Assembly: GCF_001638985.1 (NCBI RefSeq)
Contig: NW_017265141.1
Location: 186,001-250,000, forward strand
Source of the DNA: Phycomyces blakesleeanus NRRL 1555(-)
Lineage: Eukaryota > Mucoromycota > Mucoromycetes > Mucorales > Phycomycetaceae
Direction of reading: 5' to 3'
DNA length: 64,000 nt
Of the stretch, positions 38,216 to 53,224 are shown piece by piece; position 1 is the first letter of the stretch; each line of letters starts with the position of its first letter. The notes beneath the pieces were generated by a model. It was not told where the DNA came from and ran no database searches. It saw only the letters and a list, made by a program, of their open reading frames with translations. The translations under genes and the position numbers were made by a program.

Positions 38216-39432
38216 AAATTTAAGATTTTATTTTCTTTAGAATTTTCTTTCTTTTCTTTGATTTTCTTGCTTTGATATTTTGTTACAAAAAAAATTATGT
38301 ATTATAAACAACCTTTTCTTACTCACTCACTCACACAGATATATATACTTCTTTTATACATATACTTTCTTTGATTTTTTTTTCACTGTTATTTGTTTAT
38401 TTATTTATATAGTATATTTTATTATTAAAATAATAATTGAATAAAAAAAATTTCTTTAAAATAATAATAATAATAATAATTATAATTATGGATCCATTCC
38501 AAAAATTGACTATTGGTCAATTAGGACAGGTAGGAAGGAAGGAGAATTATGGGAAAATAATTATGATTGTGGAAATGTAAATATATATATATATACATAC
38601 ATGAATATAATATTCTTGGGGGTATAGATACACACACAAAAGAGAGAGAGAGAGAAAAAGTTAGAGTGGGAAAGGGCTTTTCTCTGTTTAAGGAATATAT
38701 TCGATATTAAAAAATGACACTTTTTTATTATAGCCATGCGTTGGTTAGTTTTATTCCTTCGATTTTTCCTTTTTATTTTTTGTTTTGTCTTCAAACAAGC
38801 AACGAAGGGTATTAGAGTTTAATAGACTTCTTTGGTTTCCATGGTTTTTGTGTGTAACAGCCCTTAGTCGTTGTATGCAATATAAAAAAAAGTATAGTTT
38901 AATTGTATTTTATTTATTAATATTAATATTTTACTTTAAAAAAAATTATTCTCATTCTCGGTTTATAGGGTTAATATGAGCAAAAATATGTGCGAGTGTG
39001 AGTGTGGTATTGAAAAAGAAAATCTGTTGGTTGGTTGGTTGGTTGTTAGGTTTAGTCTCACAAAACAAAAACAAAAAAGGTTGATATAGTTATTGTACAT
39101 CCATGAACGGGATAGGTCTTGTACTTCCCGATCAGCATAAGAAAGGGCCATTGGATTACCTGAGTGACAGGACTCGATATCCCAATGTGGATAGTCAAAA
39201 TACATGCAACAAAATGAAAAGATAGTCCGAAAGTATTACAAAAAAAACAAAAAAGAATGGTGTGAATAAGGAAGGTTAGACCATGATGAAGACGAAGAAT
39301 AACAAGAACAAGAGCAGGAAGGACATGAAGAAGAACAAGAAGAATAATACTACCAGGTCTATGCTGATCCTTGACTAGCTTCATAAAGATAGATTTATGC
39401 ATGAGTCCTTTGAATACTCTATTAGACTTTAC

Positions 39433-39567
39433 TTGATTAGTTGCTTAGCTACCTGGTTATTTATTTGCTTAGTTACCTAGTTATTTAGTTGCTCAGCTAC
39501 TTCGTTATTTGGTTACTATGTTACTTTGTTGCTACGTTACTTTGTTGCTACGTTACTTAGTTGCTTT
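39433..39567. repeat. Degenerate minisatellite (TTAGTTGCTTAGCTACCTGG-like units)
   Basis: About eight imperfect units of 16-27 bases alternate TTGCT(T/C)AG, (T/C)TAC and GTTATTT or GTTACTT blocks. The right half converges on TTGCTACGTTACTT units. The pattern is visible by eye, with no coding role. Confidence 0.75.
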
Positions 39568-40167
39568 ATTTAATACAAGAGGTATTTTAATTTATGTTTT
39601 TTTTTTATTTATTTCTGTCATTATTAATAGTATTGCGTATTAATAATTATTTTATATGTGTACTTCTTCACCGGAGTTGTTCCTTTCTTTTTTCCTTTCT
39701 TTTTTAACAGTTCTGACTTTTCAACTATCCACTTCCACTTATATAATTAAGATACTACATACGGAAAGAAATATAAGATTGGGTTAGTGGAATGGGTGAG
39801 TCAATAGGGTATAAAAGAAAGGCACACAAAAAAATTCGTTTTAGTTTTGGGTCCATATTAGGAATAACTAAAAGAAGTAAGAATAAGGAAATTCTTATTA
39901 ATTGAAAATCATTATTAACAGATACAATGAATAAATGACGATAAGAATAAAAATAAGAAATAAAAACTCCCCGTTATAGAGAATAATTTATACACACAGA
40001 CAAATGGACAAATAGGCAGATAAAGATAGACAGGCAATTACAGGCAATTACAGGCAATTTGCGTACATGTAATTTGCATACATGTAATAAATAATAATAC
40101 CAATTATGTATCAATATAAAAATATGTATGTAGGTAGGAGGGTGGGTTGTTTTTTGTTTTTTGTTTT

Positions 40168-40245
40168 GGTAAACAACCAACAATTGTAACAACTCTGGAT
40201 TGGACTGTTGATGTGACTATTCAGAGATCTCTTACCAATGAGTTT
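40168..40245 (+). other. COMM-domain-like coding fragment, unconfirmed
   Basis: The plus strand encodes GKQPTIVTTLDWTVDVTIQR followed by SLTNEF, ending at a GTAAGA donor at 40246. The LDWTVDV core resembles the COMM-domain motif (DWRVDV-like). I found no matching upstream or downstream exons; only the isolated start-like exon near 38488 (MDPFQKLTIGQLGQ with a GTAGGA donor) could conceivably belong to it. Confidence 0.2.
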
Positions 40246-41373
40246 GTAAGAACAATAGGAAAAAACAAGGAAAATTACAAATCCTGTTACATATTTTCAA
40301 ATAAAAATAAAAATAAAATAAAAAATAATAATTATGAATAATGGTGTAAGAAAACCTGTTACCACTCTATTGTTTCTCTCTACCCAAATGTTATCTAGGC
40401 TACCCTCATAATTTAATTCTAACCATTTTACTATAGTTGTTTATATGTTCATCTTTATCTTGATTTGTACAAAATCCAACTGTGATTTGGTAATATTTAT
40501 GTAGTTTGTATAGTTTGTGTACGTGTACGTGAATGTGAATGTGAATGTAAATATATATAGATTTATATATTATGTTACAGAATAACTTGGCATGGTCTCC
40601 GCCTAGAAATATCGAAGGGAAATATTATAATATTTCCTGTCAGTAATAAGGCTTACTATATAAAATAACGCCCCTTCTCCTCCAATAACAACTCCCCCTC
40701 ACTCTCCTACCCCTCCTTCTATATTTCTTTCTTTCTTTATACTACCTGTTTGTTTATGTTGGTTGAATGGAAATGTTGTATTATATAGTAATTCGTGTGA
40801 TAAATGCAATGCTATCAACATACTCCGTGGTGATCACTGTAAACAAAGAAGTACATAGCAGACCAGTACACAACAGAGCAGTGCATAAGCACAGCACACA
40901 GAATAACAGCAGTAGGATATATCCACAGATTATATATGCAGTATTATAAAATAAACATATAAATAATATAATATATTTTATATAAGCCATTCTGTACTTT
41001 ATTGTGTGCAACAATATATCACGAGATCTGTGCGTTAAACGAGTGAAAAAAAAATAAGAAAAAAAAAATAAAAAAATAAAAAGGGGGGAGTGGAGTGGGG
41101 GAGAAAGGGACTTAATTGGGAAAATAATCGTGTGTTGCTTAGTATTTAAATCCACTTTATTTTTTGTCACGGTCTATTTTTTTTTCTTTTCATCATCTCT
41201 TCTTCTTCTTATTTTCAAAAAATAAACCCCCCTTTCTTTTTACTATACTCGCAGTTGCCGGTCGATTGTCCCCATTTCCTTCTTTTAAAAAAAAAACACC
41301 ACAGCCACCTCAATCTACCTACCTACCTACCTACTTATATATTTTCTTTTCTATACACAACATTAAAAGAAAA

Positions 41374-42291
41374 ATGTCTATCTTCAAAATCGCTCTCCTT
41401 TGCCTTCCCCTCCTCGCTATCGTCTGTTCAGCCGCTCCAGTGCAGGCACCCGAATCCCAGACTGTCATCAAAGCCATTGATACAGAATGGCCAATGACTC
41501 CCGAGTACGTGATCCGTGATGATATCCAGGCCTATTATGAAAACACAGTTGATGAAGTACTCAGTGTACGCAGCGAAGATATTCTCAACTGGCTTGCTAC
41601 AACAGTCAACTCTCATTCTACCGAGCAAACTCTCCGTCCACAAGCCAAACTCATGGGCCTCGATGATGTGCATGGTAAGCACAAGCTATCGATTCATATA
41701 GCAATGCATGTATTAATATCATATTCTATAGATGCCTGCCTCACAATGATGCCAGGTTTCGTTGCCAAGCACATCAACCAGATCAACACTCGTCTCTATG
41801 CTGCCGTTGAGCCCTCAGTCAACGAATTCCTGCCTCAATTGTGGCCCGACTATGCCCAGACAAACCAGATGACAGACCTCGACGCCAAAACAATCCACCC
41901 CGAAATCGCCTCATCCTTATATTCTCTCAATCAGGCCATCGGATCCCGCCTGATGGAGATCACGACCGAATACAACCTGTCAGAAAAGATTGTAGACGAC
42001 ATGAATCTCTGCAATGCCCACTCCCAAACCGAAACTGCCTCCACCGATCTGTGGATGTATGTCGCCAAACTGATGGCATTCCCCCGCCTCTTCCGTGACC
42101 AGCTCCCAAACCCTCGTCTGGCTGAAGAATCTCGTCTGGCCTCCAGCTTCTCGGACACCAACAATGGTTCGTTTATCGATATCCACCTCAAGAGCGTCTA
42201 CTCTAGCCTCTGGTTCGAGTTTGACAACCGCATGAATGACCTCTTTTCCACCATTCAACGCGATCTTGTCGATGGTGCCATTGAAGCCTAA
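41374..42291 (+). CDS. Secreted protein of unknown function
   Basis: Exons 41374-41674 and 41732-42291 give 286 residues. A classical signal peptide is present (MSIFKIALLCLPLLAIVCSA, cleavage probably just after AAP or SAA). The mature part is helical with few cysteines and ends in RDLVDGAIEA. The first exon ends after the codons for DDVH, and frame continues as DACLTMMPGF after a TATAG acceptor. The frame upstream of 41374 is also open but lies in a pyrimidine-rich leader, so I chose the ATG directly before the signal peptide. The coding sequence is markedly more GC-rich than its flanks, as expected for a well-expressed gene. I recognise no domain. Confidence 0.8.
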   Translation: MSIFKIALLCLPLLAIVCSAAPVQAPESQTVIKAIDTEWPMTPEYVIRDDIQAYYENTVDEVLSVRSEDILNWLATTVNSHSTEQTLRPQAKLMGLDDVHGKHKLSIHIAMHVLISYSIDACLTMMPGFVAKHINQINTRLYAAVEPSVNEFLPQLWPDYAQTNQMTDLDAKTIHPEIASSLYSLNQAIGSRLMEITTEYNLSEKIVDDMNLCNAHSQTETASTDLWMYVAKLMAFPRLFRDQLPNPRLAEESRLASSFSDTNNGSFIDIHLKSVYSSLWFEFDNRMNDLFSTIQRDLVDGAIEA

Positions 42292-42360
42292 AACCAACTT
42301 TCTCACACATACACATCAACAACCACAACGAAAAGATCTTCGTCCTGATTCTGATCCTGG

Positions 42361-42396
<36 letters not shown>

Positions 42397-43030
42397 TCTC
42401 CACCTTCCAAAAAAGTTCAAATTATTTAAGAAAATCGATTGCGACTTTTTTTTTAATGTTCAAATAAGTCAGTTGATCAATCCAATCAATCCAATCAATA
42501 TATATACATACATACGTTTCGGCAGCGCTGTGCGCCAAAACTATAACTTAAAAAAAACCCCGATATCAATAGCAACTAAACAACAAGAAGTATAATTAAA
42601 AGCTTCTTGGTACTACTATTATTATATATATATATAAAGTGTACATAGTCTTTCTTTTTTATTATAAAAAAATAAAAACCAAACCAAACCAAACCAAAAA
42701 TGAATGAAATTACTATTATAATGATAGTCTTTGTACTTTGTGAAATAAGCCAGCCAATACACAATACTTGTGATTAAGTAAAGTGGTGTTTCCAATGGTA
42801 TTTTTTTTTTGAATATTGATAAAATAAAGAAAGAACAAGAACTTTTTATTTTTATTTTTATTTCGTTATGTATATAGACAATACATATGCACATCTTGCA
42901 TATATTGCATTTCTTGATCTTGTTCTCTTTATGTGTGTATAATACATATTCTTATTGTCTTCCTTGGATTTGCTTTGCTTTGATTCTTTTTTTTTAAAAG
43001 AAAAATGTATATATAAAAATAACTTTTTAT
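42292..43030. other. Convergent intergenic gap with simple repeats
   Basis: This gap lies between the 3' ends of the secreted-protein gene and the C1-dysferlin gene. It holds a (CT)n tract at 42361-42400 and several TA and A/T runs. No coding signal is seen. Confidence 0.55.
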
Positions 43031-45756
43031 TCAAGATTTCTTTGATTTCTTGGTATCGAGCTGAGCTCGTCTGAACCATCTTCTTCTCCGGGTAAGCGCT
43101 CTCATTGTGTCAGCCTTGTCGTTGTTATTTGTGGCCTGTCTTGTAGGTAATGGCTCAGGTCTGTTCCTTGGGTTCTGCCATCGATGGTCCGTGTAAACCC
43201 AACCAGCCTCGTCGGCTTCCATGATCGCCTATAAAGTTAAACACAAAATAATAATCAACAGTAATAATAATTTAAGAATTTTTTATATATATAAATAAAT
43301 AAAAGAAAAATTAAAGTAAAAAAATAAAAAATAAAGAACACAAAATAATATTGATTAGCGTTATTGATTTAATGTAACACACATTTGATGTAAACGTACC
43401 ACTAAGGAAATCAAGCACCACAGGGACGATGTAATTAGGGCGCAATAGAACGTGAATTAGGGAAAAACAATATATAGAAAATATAAATCCAAAAAAAAAA
43501 TCACAAGTTATTTGGTCTGGTATTACACAAAGAAAGCAAAGAATAAAAAAAAATATAGTCTAACTAGCTGATAAGCTCACCAATATCAAGTACATCGTCG
43601 ATCCATGGCCCCGTTAGGTCCAGGTGCCACTCTTCCTCATCCCATACATGATGAGCAGGTGGTGGCATGTCTTCTTTTGGCGGAAGAGGCTCAGATCCAG
43701 TTATATTGGACCAACCAGGTCTTTCTGATCTCAACAACTAGAATATAATTGAATTGAATTGAATACAATGTAATATAATGTAATTTAATGCAATACAACA
43801 AAGTACAGTACAGTACGATATAGCATAGAATAGCATAGCATAGCATAGCATAGCATAGTACAGCACAGCCACACCACAATACAGTACAATAATGTTGTGT
43901 TTGTACATGTAAAGATAGCCACAGATAATTGTACCAATAATGATGATAATAATAGCATTATTAACAGCCAATCTTCCACATTTTCTTTTGTTTCTTTTTT
44001 CTTTATTATCATTATTGCTATTATAATTACCTGGCTAGTGAATCCACTCCCTGCCCACCAACGTTGATTTTCATATATAGACACTTCCACAATCGTGTTC
44101 TGAGGTGGCTTTGTTGACTTTAATTTGAGAAACACGTCGATCGCCGTCTGAAGCAATTCCAACACAAACAACCCAACTGCCTCTACAGAACTTCCGATCC
44201 AGGTTTTGTTCAGCAGGACAACCAATCCGACTACCAGGACAATCCATCGGAAAAAGAAGTAGAGGGCTACTGGAGTTAAAACTCCTCCAATCAGCAGCAG
44301 GACCACAAACGTAGTCAAGGTCATCGAGACGTGTTCAAGGTGATATGCAAGATTGTCGTAGATCCGAATACAGAACACCATTGACTGCTGCATACGCTCC
44401 AGATTAATGTAGTACTCTGGCGAGGTCTCGTCAAATCTAGGTAGTAGTACGTGAGACACCGCCTGTCCGCTCCTGACATCGGTTTGCTTGTACAGAATCC
44501 CAATTAACAACAATGGTGTCAATATCAACACCACAGGATAGAAGCCTATTTCCTCACACACCCAAAATAAATACAAAAATCAATATAAATGAGTATTTTT
44601 TTCTTTCATATATATATATATACAGATACACCAACACACAAGTATATCTATAAAAATATATAAAAATGTGTGTATGTGTTGTATTGTGCTATATTGGATC
44701 TTCCTCTTCCTTTTCCTTTTCCTCTTCCTCTTCTTCTTTCCTCTTTTTAATATAATATAAAATATAATATAATATATAATATATTGGTTAATTCTATAAG
44801 ATTTTTGGGGGGTTTGGAACTCGACTCACAGGATACGGTAAAAAGGACGCAATTCAGAACCGACAAAATAGGCTGCTTCCATGCATAAATATCATGACAT
44901 TGCTGACTCAAATTAAAGAACGCTCTTGACCTCGCTACCATGCGTGTGAATGCTTTCGCAGTCGTCTGTGGGTTCAGAACGACAACCTGGTGATCTCCTC
45001 CTTCTTTTTTGCTATCCAATAACACACCGTTTCCTGTAGCACCTGTAGTGACAATCGTATTCTGGACATGTTGCTTTAACACTTTTCGATATGTTTTGAC
45101 AGGCACGGATTGTGTTCTAAAGACAGTATGTGGGCGTTGCGTAGGATTTTCAATACCTTGTTGATTATATTGTGCTTGTTGTTGTTGTTGTGTGGAGCCA
45201 GCTCCAGACGTGGGCGAGCGCATTGAACTCAGAATAGAGGAATCTAGATTGGTTGGTACGTCAATAGACTTTGGACGATCGTGTTCGAGACGTTTCAGGA
45301 CAGATGACTTGCTGGATCCATCGTCCACAAGTAGTGGAGAGTGTGGGTTTGGGACAGTGAGAGGAGTACGTTGAACATCAGTTGAATGGCGTGGTGATGT
45401 GGGGTATTTTGAAATCGATTCTGCCTCTGAGTCGGTGACAGACAGCGAATCTGGACTGAAGCGACGTGAGGCTCTGCATTGAACTACCATCTCGCTACAT
45501 TTCTCATGACAGCTATAATTGCACTCTTATTTTGTGTATAGTATATTTTATTTTATTTTTAGTTGGTGAATGGAATCAATGATATAAACTCTCTTTCTCT
45601 GTTTTATGTGTATTTTGTGTATGGTAGTAATATGGTACCTGTGCACTGGACACCTTGTCTGGCCAGTCCCCACAGTAACTTGCCGCAGTAGTCACAATAA
45701 ACAAGGCCTTGGAAGGTGCTCGGCTTGAAAATATGGTATTTAGTAGGCGAGGGCAT
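43031..45756 (-). CDS. C1 zinc finger plus Pex23/Pex30-like membrane and dysferlin-domain protein
   Basis: Exons 45756-45639, 45525-44830, 44545-44031, 43737-43581, an inferred 2-base exon 43401-43400, and 43228-43031 close in frame to 561 residues. Residues 8-56 match a C1 (diacylglycerol/phorbol-ester type) finger: H8, C21, C24, C38, C41, H46, C49, C56, spacing HX12CX2CX13CX2CX4HX2CX6C. A Ser-rich linker includes a QQQQQ run. Membrane segments follow near 272-291 and 340-380. A dysferlin N-type motif (YENQRWWAGSGFTSQLLRSE) lies near 428-447 and a dysferlin C-type motif (GWVYTDHRW) near 505. Dysferlin domains with membrane anchors are typical of Pex23/24/28-32 peroxins, which act at ER-peroxisome contacts; the C1 domain is an addition I do not associate with them. 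The DAG-binding role is inference. Confidence 0.8.
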
Positions 45757-45864
45757 TGTAATGAAGCATTCACAACTTTGAGTGTATATTATGTGTGTGT
45801 ATTGGTGTGTGAGTTAGGTGTGCGTGTGCGTGGGCGTATGAGTGGATAAATCTATATATAGCTG

Positions 45865-45898
<34 letters not shown>

Positions 45899-46948
45899 CG
45901 TATATGTATATACAAATGTGTGTATACAACTAACAATGTGTGTGTGTAAAGAGACAGTGAGAGAAGGGGGGGTAGTGAGGGGGTTGAAAGTGTTTAGTGC
46001 AAATACCACTTTGTTGTTAATTGAAAAAATAAAATAAAAAATAGAGAATAAACAGCGCGACTTTTGGAAAGAATAAAATAATGGTAAGCTAGAATCTGAA
46101 CAGACACGTGAAAATATAGTAACAGTCTACTTGACAGAATAAAGAAATTAAATAAAATAAATAACAAAAAAATAGAGACCTTGTAAATTGTCTTGTACAT
46201 CTGACAACTTCTCTTGTGTATTATATAAATATGGTATTGTTGTTATCATTGTCATGGTAACAAATGAAATTATTATTACTTATTTTTCCATACTTATATA
46301 TTTAAAAAAAACTTACTTGTTAATTTTATTCATTCATTAATTAATTTTATAAAGATAATAATTAATTCTACTTATATTTCAAATATATAAATATAACAAT
46401 TGAAAGCAAACAAAGGAATCAAATATTGAACATATTTTTGTTCTTTAGTATTTGTACCCCGGCCAAGGACCGTGTACTTATTGTATTCTTTTATTTTTGA
46501 ATCTTATATTTATATAAAGTTTTGTTTTATTTTTATATATATATTATATATATATATAGTTCTTTGACATTTGTATGTACATATTAAATATCTTTTTTTT
46601 TCTATAAGTAAAAATAAAGAAATATCAAAGAACAAGGAGTAAATGAACAAAAAAAAGAAGAAGAATAAATAGGGTATACATATGTAAATAAAGCTAAATC
46701 ACAAAATCAAATTTGGGGGAGATTCCTCTTTCTTATAAAGAAAATAAATAAGGAAGCGAGGGGTAAGGATGTAGGGGGAAAGGAGAAAGGGTGGACAAGG
46801 ACAAGGACAAGGACAAGGACAAGGTAGGGAAATGTGGTGGCCCTTTAAGAAACAAATAGCAGAAAATAAAAATAAATAAAATAAAAAGTCAAAATAATCA
46901 CCGTTATTTGTTCTTTTTGTTCTTTTCCTTCTTTTGGTTCTTTAAAAT
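45757..46948. other. Intergenic DNA rich in TA and GT microsatellites
   Basis: About 1.2 kb upstream of the C1-dysferlin gene and downstream of the transporter. It includes (TA)n at 45866-45888, GT-rich DNA around 45790-45830 and AAGGACA units at 46796-46823. An imperfect X-box-like ATTGTCATGGTAAC lies near 46249-46262. No gene is seen. The C1-dysferlin gene could have further upstream exons here, but I found none that extend the frame. Confidence 0.5.
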
Positions 46949-48595
46949 TTAACGAAAGGCTCCGACGGCTGTCACTGTCATGACAACAGATCCAAACAAG
47001 ACCAGTACAACGGAAGAAATATCGAGCCACCAAACAGGGGCAATCAATTCCTTGGCACTTTCGGACTCAATCAAAGGTGATAGTTCGTCAACAGTTTGTT
47101 CGTCCTCAATCGATGACCCTTTATTTTTGGACAAGGCCTTGAGCCACTCGGGGCGGAAGATGATGATGTAAGAAGTGCCCGGGATAATATAAGCCAAGAA
47201 CGACGACGCGATTCCACCGACCAGAGAATATACTTTACCCAGAGAGCGGATATTGATGCCAAGCGAAAGAAAGAAGGCAAACATAATCAGAGTGACAACG
47301 TGGTGCTGGAAGAACGTGGGCTGACGTGAGGCTGACTCGAACCCAAGAGTCTTCTGGATTGCGTCTCGAGCAGGGTAAAAAGCCATGGGGACGGTGAGGA
47401 TCATGGAGACACCGAGTGCCAGGCGCCCAATATTGATTATATTGTCATCGGCTGGGAAATTGGCAAAGATGTTGGGGTTGACGTCCATGCCAAAACTGAG
47501 ATATCCAATGGCGGCAAACATAATCGAGATAATGAAGCTCATCGCGGTAGACAGGAATGATGTGATGCTCCATGCGGACGTTGACTGGTTCTTCTGAGAG
47601 AGGAAATTGCTGAATCCGACCTGGGTACAAACAAATGCAAAGGTGATAATTCCCATCGCACCAAACGGATCCTGGCCAATGGTGAAAAGGGGAGCATCGT
47701 GTTGAGGCGCATAAGCAGGTGCACGAATTAGGACGGTTAGGATCATCACAGGAAGCAACAGGACCGAAAATGCTGACCAGGCTGCCAATGCTCCAATAGA
47801 GCGGAAGAGATTAAGGGGGTATACCTGTTTTTATGAAACACATGGTGGATTAACATTCTGTTCCTTAGCTTGAATTATCGTTTATATTTATATTTTTCAT
47901 ATATAAAATTTTTGCAATACAGACACTAGATATAGCACTCCTACTCCTACTCCCACTCCCAAACCAATAATAAAAATCCAGCTTCTTACCATAAGAATTG
48001 AAACGGCTACAGTAACAATCTGACGGTCGGCCAGAATGGGGTATTGAGGAAAGTACAAGCCAAGTAGGATGGGAATTGTGTCAGCTATCACTATATAGAT
48101 GATCGGAATGTTAGATTTATGTAAACATAATAACCCACACCCGCATATAGATATAGATATATAAAATATTTGCAAAGAAAATATATATATATACTTACGG
48201 ATAAAGTAACTCACACAGCTACCAGCAGATTGAGCAAACAACATGATATTCAACATGTGGTAACCGAATCGACCCATCGAATGCTCTGCCAGGGACGCAA
48301 AGGTATAGGCACCGATTCGTTTTCCAGACGGGACCAGGGAATACAGTGCCACGTAGGTCAGAATTCCCACAAAGACTGCCAGAGACAAACCGAATGTAAA
48401 TCCAGATAACATGATGGCAAATGGAAGGCCAATTACACCTGCACCAACCGTGGCATTTACAATATTCAATGACACCTCAAACACACTGCGGGTACCATAG
48501 CCAGGTTTAGTTGATTGAAGTAGATCAAGCTGCTCTGCTGACAGGACAGCTGTCGGTACATCATCTTGACTGGCACGGTAGTTAGGTGATTCCAT
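46949..48595 (-). CDS. Amino-acid transporter, AAAP family (SLC38/vacuolar AVT type)
   Basis: Exons 48595-48199, 48090-47990 and 47824-46949 give 457 residues with exact frame. The AAAP start of transmembrane helix 1 is clear (NIVNATVGAGVIGLPFAIML). About eleven hydrophobic segments follow, including FGAMGIITFAFVCTQVGF and MIMFAFFLSLGINIRS-type helices. A soluble loop (KALSKNKGSSIEDEQTVDEL) precedes the last helix. The family moves neutral or other amino acids with protons or sodium across vacuolar or plasma membranes; the substrate cannot be told from sequence. The start at 48595 gives a short cytosolic N-terminus (MESPNYRASQDD) typical of the family. The next gene upstream is a GATA regulator in the same orientation. 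A 25-T run lies about 170 bases upstream of the start. Confidence 0.92.
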
Positions 48596-49914
48596 AAAGC
48601 GATTAATAAGCACACAAGAAGAATGAAAGAATGAATTAAATTTGATTAATGAATTAAAGAAAATAAATAGAAAAATAGAAAAAAAAATCACTTTTATTTA
48701 AACCATTGTCGGAGTTTTGGACCTGAATTTTATAAAGAGCTTGAACTCCAACTAAAGATTTTGATTTTTTTTTTTTTTTTTTTTTTTTTAACTTTTACCC
48801 TTGACCAAAAATAAATCTGACTCTAATTGATTTCAGTTGATTTCTTCAAATCACGCAATTTATTCATTTACATAGCAAAAATCCCACAAAAAAAAAGATC
48901 ACCATACATAGTATTACCAAGTAAGATATATAATCTCCTTATGATTTTCTTCCTCTTCTTTATGTGTGTGTATATATCTATGTCTTTACAAGCTTAGTAA
49001 TGTATGAGTTATATGGTATTCTTCCATTTAAAGATAAAATAAAAAGCATGTAAAACAACAGAATACAAAATAAAATTTAGATTTATACACAAACACACAT
49101 ATAAAGGAACTCGATGTGCCTAAGCCAGCCAGAATGTGTTGACCTAGGATGTGTCATACCAATCAAAATGCAAACCCCAAGATTCCCATGATCCAATACG
49201 AAGACAAATGGTAACACTCTGTCAACAATATTGATATCTCCAATATCTATATATATATATATATATATATAGATAGATAGTTTATTCTGATATTATTGGT
49301 CAAAAATACACTATAGAGCATAATTTTTTTTGGGTCAGCGATATCTACATATATCAATATTCATTATCTTTTAAATTATTACTATTGATTTAGTTTTGTA
49401 GGGAATCATAAATGCGTAAAGTTTATTTTATTTTTTTGGCTTTGTTTTGTTTAAAGTATGTATATATATATATATATAAAATGTATTTAGAATATTGAAG
49501 GTGGGAAGAATATAGACGGCATGATGTGTAAAAAGAAGAAAGAACGAAGGATGATGAACGACAAAATATAATAGAGTAGAGTAGAAGGTAATAATATTAT
49601 AAGAATGTATGTATATATAAAATAGACAATAGAAAGTATATAAAAAAAAAGGAGGTTAGATAGTTTTAAGAGATTTAAAAGGAAAGATAAAGAAGTATGT
49701 GTAACAGCATATCCAGATGTTTAAAGAAGAATAAAAAATAAAGATAGAAAGGCATTAAAGTAAAATAATAAAAATAATAAAAATTATGTATAAATATAAA
49801 TATTAAAAAAAGAAAAAAAAGGGGGTAGTTGGGAAAGGGTTCTCTCTTGGAAATCATTGGCAGATAAAATATATATAAAATAGAAAATAGAAAATTCATT
49901 GCGATGTCAAAGGC
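48596..49914. other. Intergenic: transporter promoter and GATA-factor 3' flank
   Basis: About 1.3 kb with a 25-base T run (48765-48789), TA runs (49249-49270, 49458-49478) and purine-rich DNA towards 49900. HGATAR-type GATA sites occur, for example AGATAA at 49032-49037, but AT-rich DNA gives these often. No gene is seen. Confidence 0.55.

Positions 49915-53224
<3,310 letters not shown>

Larger units (their letters stand above)
38216..41373. other. Long AT-rich gap between hsp104 and a secreted-protein gene
   Basis: Over 3 kb contain (AAT)n near 38460-38480, a short exon-like start at 38488-38530, a degenerate minisatellite (39433-39567) and a COMM-like coding fragment (40168-40245). CAG-rich short repeats lie near 40858-40910. 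A T/C-rich leader at 41165-41373 precedes the next gene. Nothing here makes a complete gene that I can support. Confidence 0.5.

Noticed and set aside
39058..39402. Minus-strand protein-like frames (for example HWDIESCHSGNPMALSY)
   Set aside because: Two frames look equally coding, there is no consistent start or splice chain, and the upstream part is a CTT/GTT-rich repeat.
41164..41373. Upstream extension of the secreted-protein frame
   Set aside because: It translates a T/C-rich leader with ACCT repeats and would destroy the clear signal peptide.
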